Source of the DNA: Ruminococcus sp.
GTDB lineage: Bacteria; Bacillota; Clostridia; Oscillospirales; Ruminococcaceae
Length of the DNA: 62,140 nt
NCBI GenBank assembly: GCA_017462565.1
Contig: JAFTQW010000031.1
Span: 1 to 62,140 of the forward strand
Direction of reading: 5' to 3'
A program made the position numbers and the translations under genes. Under the pieces are notes generated by a model, which was given only the letters and a program-made list of their open reading frames with translations, was not told the DNA's origin and made no database searches. Each line of letters begins with the position of its first letter. The stretch's first letter is position 1. Of the stretch, positions 53,828 through 60,277 are shown piece after piece.

Positions 53828-54300
53828 TGAACATAACAGAAAATTGTAAACTTGAAATGGAGAATGTTATTTCATTTCGAGGAAAGGTAACACAGCAGCA
53901 AATGTCACAGATAGTAAAAGAAATGGAACAGATCATAAGCGAAAATTCGGCTGAGAAAAAAGGTTTTTCAGCAACTGCAACCTTTGCTGTTGAAAGTAAT
54001 GGTTCACAGCCAATGATGGATATTGAGATCCTTATTCCGCTGAATAAGGAAATTCGGGTGCCCTCTGATTATAAGTTTAAGCCGATATTTAGGCTGAATA
54101 ACGCTGTTAAGGTAAGACATCAGGGTAATCCTGCGATGCTTCAGAATAGTGCAAATGAACTTATGAAGTACATATCTGATCACCATCTCACACCAATAAC
54201 AACCGGTTATAATGTTACTGTTCAGGAGCCTATTAATCAAAATGATGTTGACAGTTTAATTGTTGATATGTATGTAGGTGTCAGTGATAACATTTTATAA
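53827..54300 (+). CDS. Small protein after agrD (DUF5085/GyrI-like suspected)
   Basis: A 157-residue soluble protein whose ATG overlaps the agrD stop (TAATG), so it is translated with the pheromone precursor. Pattern KVTQQQMSQIVKEMEQII, then ATFAVESNGSQPMMDIEILI and a closing VDSLIVDMYVGVSDNIL suggests an effector-binding fold like GyrI or DUF5085; this is a weak resemblance. A role in the agr circuit is suggested only by coupling. Confidence 0.65.
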   Translation: MNITENCKLEMENVISFRGKVTQQQMSQIVKEMEQIISENSAEKKGFSATATFAVESNGSQPMMDIEILIPLNKEIRVPSDYKFKPIFRLNNAVKVRHQGNPAMLQNSANELMKYISDHHLTPITTGYNVTVQEPINQNDVDSLIVDMYVGVSDNIL

Positions 54301-54413
54301 ACATCTAAATTATGAAGTGAAACACGAGTAAATAATTTTGAAACTTTGTTTAAAAGTTGGATATCTTAGCGCATCAAATGAAATCTTACCATTTATAGAA
54401 AGGTATAAGTAAA

Positions 54414-55499
54414 ATGAAGAAAAAACGAATAACAGCAGCGATAACTGCCGCAATGATGTCACTTTCTTTTGTTTCATGCAGTGACAAGAGTGATGAATCA
54501 TCATCAAAAGAATCAACTTTAGAAACAAATATATCAGAATCAACAGAGAAATCTGCTGAAACTACAAAAGTCAATGAGGAAAACGATTCTGAAGATTTGG
54601 AAAACCCATATGGTACAACAGCTGATATCAATGAATTTATTGATTCAGCAGACATTGATCCGCCTCTTTGGAAGGTCATAGACCCTGACAGCGGTAACTC
54701 AATTTATCTTTTAGGAACGATTCATATGCTTCCAAAAGACGTTTCGGATTATCCGTCAGATCTAATGGATATTTATGATAACTGCGATTCGATTGCTGTC
54801 GAGTATGATATTATTGCTCTGTCCACCGATGCCAATGCTCAAATGGAATATCTAAACGGTATGATCTATAGTGACGGTTCAACTATTAAAGATCATATAT
54901 CTTCGGAAACATACAATAAAGCTAAGGAATATTTTGATAGTATAGGAGCTTATTCTGAAATGCTGGATCAGTATACCGCAGGTTATTGGATAAATCAGCT
55001 TCAAACAGTGATGCTTCTTCGCCTAGAAAATATGGACCTTTCAGGCACAGATACATATTTCATTTCAAAAGCGCAGGAAGATGGCAAGGAAATAATTAAT
55101 ATCGAGGATCTCTCAATGCAGACAGAAGCCCTTAACGCTTATTCAGACGAATATGCTGACTTCAATATCAGCGGAATGGTAGATAATATTGACAATATAA
55201 ACGAGTTTGCTGAATCATACAGCGAGCTTTATAATATGTGGGCAAAAGGAAGCGGAGATATTCCCATAGATATGGACACAGATCTTGAGGAGCTCCCTGA
55301 TGATCTTAAAGATGATTATGAAGCATATGTTAATATTGTTCTTGACGATCGCAATCAGTATATGGCTGAAAAAGCATCTTCATATATCAAAGAAGATAAG
55401 AATTGTTTGTTTATGGTTGGAGCTGCTCACTATTCTGGTACTACCGGCGTAGATGATCTTCTCGAAAAAATGGGCTATACTGTTGAGAAACTCTCTTAA
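54414..55499 (+). CDS. TraB/PrgY/GumN-family lipoprotein
   Basis: A 361-residue lipoprotein: signal peptide with lipobox LSFVSC (Cys about 23), a Ser/Glu/Thr-rich linker (24-65), then a TraB/GumN domain. Family motifs are present: YLLGTIHMLP (GxxH, about 96-105), the acidic VEYDI, and near the end FMVGAAHYSGTTGVDDLL (second GxxH with H-x-x-G). In enterococci TraB and PrgY block a cell's own peptide pheromone. Here the gene lies 0.6 kb after agrD, so pheromone removal at the cell surface is a reasonable hypothesis. AGAAAGG precedes the ATG. Confidence 0.85.
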   Translation: MKKKRITAAITAAMMSLSFVSCSDKSDESSSKESTLETNISESTEKSAETTKVNEENDSEDLENPYGTTADINEFIDSADIDPPLWKVIDPDSGNSIYLLGTIHMLPKDVSDYPSDLMDIYDNCDSIAVEYDIIALSTDANAQMEYLNGMIYSDGSTIKDHISSETYNKAKEYFDSIGAYSEMLDQYTAGYWINQLQTVMLLRLENMDLSGTDTYFISKAQEDGKEIINIEDLSMQTEALNAYSDEYADFNISGMVDNIDNINEFAESYSELYNMWAKGSGDIPIDMDTDLEELPDDLKDDYEAYVNIVLDDRNQYMAEKASSYIKEDKNCLFMVGAAHYSGTTGVDDLLEKMGYTVEKLS

Positions 55500-55519
55500 A
55501 TAAGACATTATGGTATAAT

Positions 55520-55608
55520 AATAAGCTATCTTAGCTGTGAAATTATAGTGCGCAATATAATGAAATAGCTTTGATATAAATATATTAAAATCAAGGAGGT
55601 ACATAACA
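55520..55608 (+). promoter_or_regulatory. Duplicated bacteriocin promoter-leader, copy 1
   Basis: This block and 57004-57092 are near-identical through the ribosome site and on into the first codons of the peptide genes. Shared elements are AATAAGCTATCT-AGCTG, ATAGTGCGCAATAT (55545), a second half-site TAGCTTT exactly 20 bp after TAGTGCG, and TTAAAATCAAGGAGGTACAT. Confidence 0.8.
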
Positions 55609-55794
55609 ATGGAAAATGTTATGAAAAATGGTTTTGCAGAACTTTCTGTGGTTGAAATAGAAGAAATTGATGGCGGCAAATCTGCTGTTTATTGGGTTTC
55701 TTATTATGTAGGCAAGGGTGCTAAGAAAGTGGCTAACGCATATAAGACATATGTCTATGAACCTATGTACGACTTGGGTGCAAGTTTAGCTTAA
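55609..55794 (+). CDS. Double-glycine-leader bacteriocin-like peptide 1
   Basis: A 61-residue precursor. The leader ends ELSVVEIEEIDGG (cut after Gly23), matching the ELS-x(8)-GG rule for C39 peptidases. The 38-residue remainder is Tyr/Lys/Val-rich and cationic (VSYYVGKGAKKVANAYKTYV), compatible with a class II bacteriocin. AAGGAGG is ten bases upstream. It is the first gene behind regulated promoter copy 1; the exporter is at 58019. Confidence 0.88.
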   Translation: MENVMKNGFAELSVVEIEEIDGGKSAVYWVSYYVGKGAKKVANAYKTYVYEPMYDLGASLA

Positions 55795-55810
55795 AATGGA
55801 GGGATTTTTT

Positions 55811-55984
55811 ATGGAAAAGTACAATTTAAACGCATTTAATGAGATTTCTGAGAAAGAACTCGTAGAAACTGATGGTGGAAATCCTGTAACAATCCTTAAA
55901 TGGGGTTACAAGATCATCAAGACTGTATATAAATATAAAAATGATATTGCATCTGGTCTTGTTGATGGATGGAATGCGGGTTAA
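55811..55984 (+). CDS. Double-glycine-leader bacteriocin-like peptide 2
   Basis: Start chosen at ATG 55811 (MEKYNLNAFNEIS) with TGGAGGG upstream, 16 bases after peptide 1. The 57-residue precursor has the leader FNEISEKELVETDGG and a 34-residue mature part NPVTILKWGYKIIKTVYKYK..., amphipathic and cationic. Pairing with peptide 1 suggests a two-peptide system. A terminator follows at once. Confidence 0.85.
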   Translation: MEKYNLNAFNEISEKELVETDGGNPVTILKWGYKIIKTVYKYKNDIASGLVDGWNAG

Positions 55985-55995
55985 TCCTACAACAA

Positions 55996-56027
55996 TTCTC
56001 CCAGTTTATATATTTAAACTGGGAGAA
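55996..56027 (+). terminator. Terminator after peptide 2
   Basis: A perfect 13-bp stem (TTCTCCCAGTTTA and complement) with a six-base loop and a modest T-rich tail. The CPBP gene 27 bases downstream may depend on read-through. Confidence 0.8.
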
Positions 56028-56053
56028 AATTTCTATATTTAACAGAGGTAAAC

Positions 56054-56794
56054 ATGAAATTATTAACAAAGGAACTGAAATTGGCGATTCTGTTTATTAT
56101 TCCAACTATAATAATTACTTTTAGTGTGGCACTTACTAATGCACAAGACTCAAGTATATCAGCAGTTTCCAACTATTCGATGTTAATTGGAACTATATTA
56201 GCATTACAATATTTGAAAAAGGAAAATGTTTTAGAATCAAATAAAAAAATTTTTTCAAAGCCTAATCTTATTATTTTTATTCTTTTCTTAATTATTGGGC
56301 TATGTTGGACAGTATTTAGTTCTCAATTATTTTTTGCCATATTCCCATATTCTGAAGAAGAAATGTCTTCTATGACCATTCATGATATTTTGGGCACTAT
56401 AATCATTGCCCCATTATCTGAGGAATTAGTATTTAGATTTGGGTTTGTTGAATTAGGAAAAAAATATGGAAAAGTATTACCTGTTGCCATATTAAGTATA
56501 GTTGTATTTACAATTATACATTTTCCTGACATTCCATCTGCTTTTTCAATTTTAGGAGCTGCTTTTATATATGTTTATATTTATATTAAAACAAATAATA
56601 TCTGGTATTCAATGATTGCTCATTTTATAAATAATCTCTTATCTGTTATTGCTTTCTATTATTCTGTAATTGAAAATACAATATTAGGAGCGAATAGTCT
56701 TAGCGATCTAAATAACGTCTATTTTATAGCATCATCTATTTTAATGTTAATTTGTTTTTTATTATTAAACAGAAAATTAAGCAATAGGAAGTAA
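56054..56794 (+). CDS. CPBP-family intramembrane metalloprotease (immunity candidate)
   Basis: A 246-residue protein with about eight membrane spans. The CPBP (Abi/CaaX) motifs are complete: EExxxR in PLSEELVFRFGF (about 118-129), FxxxH in FTIIHFPDIP (about 155) and HxxxN in MIAHFINNLL (about 191). In bacteriocin loci such proteins often give self-immunity or trim leaders. AACAGAGGT precedes the ATG. Unusually AT-rich compared with the core genes of this window. Confidence 0.85.
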   Translation: MKLLTKELKLAILFIIPTIIITFSVALTNAQDSSISAVSNYSMLIGTILALQYLKKENVLESNKKIFSKPNLIIFILFLIIGLCWTVFSSQLFFAIFPYSEEEMSSMTIHDILGTIIIAPLSEELVFRFGFVELGKKYGKVLPVAILSIVVFTIIHFPDIPSAFSILGAAFIYVYIYIKTNNIWYSMIAHFINNLLSVIAFYYSVIENTILGANSLSDLNNVYFIASSILMLICFLLLNRKLSNRK

Positions 56795-56821
56795 AAAATA
56801 AATATAACCATGTAATACAAC

Positions 56822-56843
56822 ACTCCATAACTGTTTATGGAGT
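56822..56843 (+). terminator. Stem-loop after the CPBP gene
   Basis: ACTCCATAA and TTATGGAGT form a 9-bp stem with a four-base loop, 28 bases after the stop. The T tract is poor. Confidence 0.55.
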
Positions 56844-57003
56844 ATTATGTAGTTTAATGGTGGTTGTTTAAAACATAAAGAATAGAAGATAAATTGAATT
56901 TAATATTATTATAATTACCATTTAAGGACATAAAACGACCACTTACGAAAAATTCAACACAAAATAAAAAATAGAGTATATAATTATACAGTAATGAAAA
57001 TTA

Positions 57004-57092
57004 AATAAGCTATCTCAGCTGAAATTCATATAGTGCACGATATGATGATTGGCTTTGATATAAATTTATTAAAATCAAGGAGGTACATAACA
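57004..57092 (+). promoter_or_regulatory. Duplicated bacteriocin promoter-leader, copy 2
   Basis: Near-identical to 55520-55608. It carries ATAGTGCACGATAT at 57030, a second half-site TGGCTTT 19 bp after TAGTGCA, and the same TTAAAATCAAGGAGGTACATAACA ribosome-site region. Upstream 56844-57003 is AT-rich with no gene. Confidence 0.8.
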
Positions 57093-57272
57093 ATGGAAAA
57101 TGTTATGAAAAACGGTTTTGCAGAGCTTTCTGCAAATGAAATGGAAGCGATTGATGGAGGTGTATTTCCCGTTCTTTTTGTGATTTGGGGAGTAGAAGTA
57201 ACTGTAGGTCATGCACTTGCTGCAGGAGCAGCAATCGGTCTTTGTGCTGGTGGAGCACTTGTTCTTAAGTAA
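57093..57272 (+). CDS. Double-glycine-leader bacteriocin-like peptide 3
   Basis: Start chosen at ATG 57093. The 59-residue precursor shares its first 12 residues with peptide 1 (MENVMKNGFAEL). The leader ends LSANEMEAIDGG; the 36-residue remainder is hydrophobic and Gly/Ala-rich (GHALAAGAAIGLCAGGALVL), as in class IIb peptides, with one Cys. The upstream copy 2 promoter is presumed to drive it. Confidence 0.88.
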   Translation: MENVMKNGFAELSANEMEAIDGGVFPVLFVIWGVEVTVGHALAAGAAIGLCAGGALVLK

Positions 57273-57287
57273 TGGAGGTAATTAAAA

Positions 57288-57470
57288 ATGAATAATAATT
57301 TTGTTGAATTAAGCAATAATGAAATAATGGAGATTGACGGTGGAATGCCATTTGTCTTAGGTGTTCTTGCAGCGGGTGGAATTGTTGTAGGAACTGCTTT
57401 TGTTACTGCTGGAACTGTATATCTTGTAGGTAAGGGCGTACAGTGGGTTGGAGATAAGATTTTCGGTTAA
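57288..57470 (+). CDS. Double-glycine-leader bacteriocin-like peptide 4
   Basis: A 60-residue precursor 15 bases after peptide 3. The leader reads MNNNFVELSNNEIMEIDGG (cut after residue 19). The mature 41 residues have two Gly-rich hydrophobic helices with GxxxG-like spacing (VLAAGGIVVGTAFVTAGTVY) and a cationic amphipathic end (GKGVQWVGDKIFG). GxxxG motifs are typical of two-peptide bacteriocins, so peptides 3 and 4 may work as a pair. Confidence 0.88.
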   Translation: MNNNFVELSNNEIMEIDGGMPFVLGVLAAGGIVVGTAFVTAGTVYLVGKGVQWVGDKIFG

Positions 57471-57488
57471 TTTTTATGGAGAGCTAAA

Positions 57489-57602
57489 ATGAAAGAATTT
57501 TCTTTTTTTGGTTTAACATTTACTGAGTTATTTCCTTATTTGGTAAAGCTTGGTTTTGCAATGGGCTTGATTATAGGCGTGATATTACTAATAAAGCATT
57601 AA
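57489..57602 (+). CDS. 37-residue membrane peptide (possible immunity)
   Basis: The frame MKEFSFFGLTFTELFPYLV... ends IGVILLIKH. One membrane helix covers about residues 15-35. GGAGAGCT lies before the ATG, 18 bases after peptide 4. No double-glycine leader is present, so it is not a fifth exported peptide. Small membrane peptides next to class II bacteriocins are often immunity factors; that role is inferred. Confidence 0.65.
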   Translation: MKEFSFFGLTFTELFPYLVKLGFAMGLIIGVILLIKH

Positions 57603-57632
57603 AGTAAAAATATGTGAAAACAGATTATATTG

Positions 57633-57669
57633 GTACAGACTTATATGATTTATAAATATGAGTCTGTAC
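57633..57669 (+). terminator. Stem-loop after the bacteriocin pair 3/4
   Basis: GTACAGACTTATA and TATGAGTCTGTAC form a 13-bp stem with one G-T pair and an 11-base loop. The T tract is weak, so it may be a processing or stabilising hairpin rather than a full stop. Confidence 0.6.
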
Positions 57670-57763
57670 TAATGAATCGAATGCTTTATATTTATATAAA
57701 ATTAAATAACTATTTATACATTTTATTGATATCATAAGGAAGGTCAGGGGAAGTGAGGATAAA

Positions 57764-57907
57764 ATGTTTGAAAAAGCCTTAACCATCCTTTCTAATTATC
57801 CCATCACAAAATTGTTTTTAGGTACTTTTATTACTTTACTCTTATCTAATTTAGCATTTACAAACGGTGAATATATTGGAAGATTCATATATTCGATTCT
57901 TCACTAA
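57764..57907 (+). CDS. 47-residue membrane peptide
   Basis: The frame starts MFEKALTILSNYPITKLFLG and continues through one membrane helix (about 17-36) to FIYSILH. GTGAGGAT lies eight bases before the ATG. It has no export leader. It is likely another immunity or accessory peptide; no family recognised. Confidence 0.6.
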   Translation: MFEKALTILSNYPITKLFLGTFITLLLSNLAFTNGEYIGRFIYSILH

Positions 57908-57932
57908 CATATGAACATTATAAACTAATAAT

Positions 57933-57976
57933 ATGTGCACTTTTGAAGTTTATATAAATCATTCAGGGGTGCACAT
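57933..57976 (+). terminator. Hairpin before the exporter gene
   Basis: ATGTGCAC and GTGCACAT pair across 28 bases, with extra TGAA/TTCA pairing inside. It is 42 bases before the exporter ATG, so it could be a terminator of the small-peptide unit or a leader structure. Confidence 0.5.
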
Positions 57977-58018
57977 TTATTAGTGAAAATATTAAGATTT
58001 ATTTTAGGAAGTGAAAAA

Positions 58019-60265
58019 ATGAAATACTACTGCGTAAAACAACACGACATAACCGACTGCGGAGCAGCCTGCCTTGCAACAATATCAAAGCAATACGGAC
58101 TGAATCTTTCAATATCGAAAATCAGAGAAGTTGCCGGAACAGACAAGCAAGGCACAAATGCCTATGGAATGATAAAGGCTGCCGAGCAGCTTGGTTTTTC
58201 TGCTAAGGGAGTCAAAGGCAATCAAGATGCTTTTTTTACCGAATTTCCGCTTCCTGCGATAGCTCATGTAGTAGTAGACGGAAGTCTGCTTCACTATGTA
58301 GTGATACATAAAATAACAAAAAAACAAATAATAATTGCCGATCCGGGAAAAGGCATTGTAAAATATACTCCCGAAGAATTTTTCAAGATTTGGACAGGTG
58401 TTTTAATATTACTTGTTCCTACATCAAAATTTCAGAAAGGGAATGAAAATAAAGGAGTTCTTTCAAGATTTTTCAGTCTTATGTTTCCTCAAAAGAGACT
58501 TCTAATTAATATTTTTCTTTCCTCTCTTATTATAACGGTATTTGGAATATTAACTTCTTTTTATTTCCGATTTATCATGGACGATATCGTCCCTAATTCA
58601 ACAAGAAAAACCCTGATAACTCTTTCGATAGGGGTTATCGTTCTATATATATTCAAAGCAATACTTGAAGCATTCAGAAATCACCTTATGCTCTATCTTA
58701 GTCAAAAACTTGATATACCATTGATTCTTGGATATTATCAGCACGTTCTCGGTTTACCGATGAACTTTTTCGGAACAAGAAAAGTCGGAGAAATTGTATC
58801 AAGATTTATGGACGCTTCAAAAATTCGTGATGCCATTTCCAGTGCAACACTTTCTATTATGATAGATACACTTATGGCTTTAGTAGGCGGTATAGTGCTG
58901 TTTACGCAAAATCATTTATTGTTCGGAATCGCAGTGGTCGTAGTTGCATTATATGGCGTGATTGTATTTGCATTTAACAAACCCGTTAAGAAGATAAATG
59001 AAAAGCAGATGGAGGATAATTCACAAGTTACATCATATCTTGTTGAAACTCTGAATGGAATTGAAACAGTAAAAGCTTTTCATGCAGAAGATAAAGCTCA
59101 GGCTAAAACAGATAAGCTTTTTGTTAAGCTTTTGAAAAGTGTTTTCAAAGGTGGAATGATCACAAACGCTCAGCAGACACTGACAGGAGCAATTTCCACA
59201 ATCGGCGGTACAGTTATTCTTTGGGTAGGTGTGGTCAGCGTCCTTAACGGTAACATGACTTTGGGAAGTTTGCTGACATTTAATGCTCTTTTGGCATATT
59301 TCCTCGATCCTGTAAAGAATCTTATCAATCTTCAGCCTACTATGCAGACAGCAATTGTAGCAGCAGAACGTTTAAGTGAGATTCTCGACCTGGAACTTGA
59401 AAAAGTTGCAGATGAAAACAGAAAACTTTCACCTCAGTCACTGAATTATCCCATAAGAATAGAAAATCTTGATTTCAGATACGGAACAAGAAAGCTTGTA
59501 CTCGAAAATATAAGTATGACAATTGGAGCAGGAGAAAAAATTGCTCTTGTTGGAGAAAGCGGTTCAGGTAAAACAACTCTTTCCAAACTGCTGATGAATT
59601 TCTATCCTTGGGAAAAGGGAGAAATTTTCATTGGTGATTATAATCTCAAGGATATTAATCTTGAATCATTACGTAACAGAATAGCATATATTTCGCAAGA
59701 CATTTTTCTTTTTAGCGGAACTATAAGAGAAAATCTGGAACTTGGAAATGAAGATGCAACACTTGAGGATATAATCGAGGCTTGCAAGCTTAGCAAGGCA
59801 GATGAGTTTATTAATAAACTTCCATTAAGATATGAAACTATGCTCGAAGAAAATGGTGCAAATCTTTCAGGTGGTCAAAAACAAAGACTCGCAATCGCAA
59901 GAGCATTATTGAAAAAACCGGATATATTAATCATGGACGAAGCTACGAGTAACCTCGATTCCATAACTGAAAAGGCTATTGAAAAAACGATTAATAATCT
60001 TTCAAAGGATATTACTACAATTATTATTGCTCACAGACTTAGTACAATAATGCGTTGTGACAAAATTTTTGTAATGGAACAGGGAAAATTTATCGAACAA
60101 GGAACTCATAATCAGCTCATACAGAAAAAAGGCAGATATTATAATCTTTGGAAAGATCAGCTTCCTGATAATATTGAAGCAATTCCTGATGATAAGATTC
60201 AACGGGAGGAACCTACGCAGACTATATGTCCAGGTTATCCTATTTTTATGAATCCAATGATGTAA
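58019..60265 (+). CDS. Peptidase-containing ABC exporter (C39, PCAT type)
   Basis: Start chosen at ATG 58019 (MKYYCVKQHDITDCG) after AGGAAGTG. The 748-residue transporter cuts double-glycine leaders and exports the peptides. The C39 peptidase has Cys14 in DITDCGAACLA, His in SLLHYVVIHK (about 92) and Asp in IADPGKG (about 107), so the triad is complete. Six membrane spans (about 155-430) precede an ATPase with Walker A GESGSGKTTL (about 515), signature NLSGGQKQRLAIARAL (about 616) and Walker B ILIMDEATSNLD. It should serve the four leader peptides encoded upstream, and pairs with the adaptor that follows. Confidence 0.95.
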   Translation: MKYYCVKQHDITDCGAACLATISKQYGLNLSISKIREVAGTDKQGTNAYGMIKAAEQLGFSAKGVKGNQDAFFTEFPLPAIAHVVVDGSLLHYVVIHKITKKQIIIADPGKGIVKYTPEEFFKIWTGVLILLVPTSKFQKGNENKGVLSRFFSLMFPQKRLLINIFLSSLIITVFGILTSFYFRFIMDDIVPNSTRKTLITLSIGVIVLYIFKAILEAFRNHLMLYLSQKLDIPLILGYYQHVLGLPMNFFGTRKVGEIVSRFMDASKIRDAISSATLSIMIDTLMALVGGIVLFTQNHLLFGIAVVVVALYGVIVFAFNKPVKKINEKQMEDNSQVTSYLVETLNGIETVKAFHAEDKAQAKTDKLFVKLLKSVFKGGMITNAQQTLTGAISTIGGTVILWVGVVSVLNGNMTLGSLLTFNALLAYFLDPVKNLINLQPTMQTAIVAAERLSEILDLELEKVADENRKLSPQSLNYPIRIENLDFRYGTRKLVLENISMTIGAGEKIALVGESGSGKTTLSKLLMNFYPWEKGEIFIGDYNLKDINLESLRNRIAYISQDIFLFSGTIRENLELGNEDATLEDIIEACKLSKADEFINKLPLRYETMLEENGANLSGGQKQRLAIARALLKKPDILIMDEATSNLDSITEKAIEKTINNLSKDITTIIIAHRLSTIMRCDKIFVMEQGKFIEQGTHNQLIQKKGRYYNLWKDQLPDNIEAIPDDKIQREEPTQTICPGYPIFMNPMM

Positions 60266-60277
60266 GGAGTGATTGAT

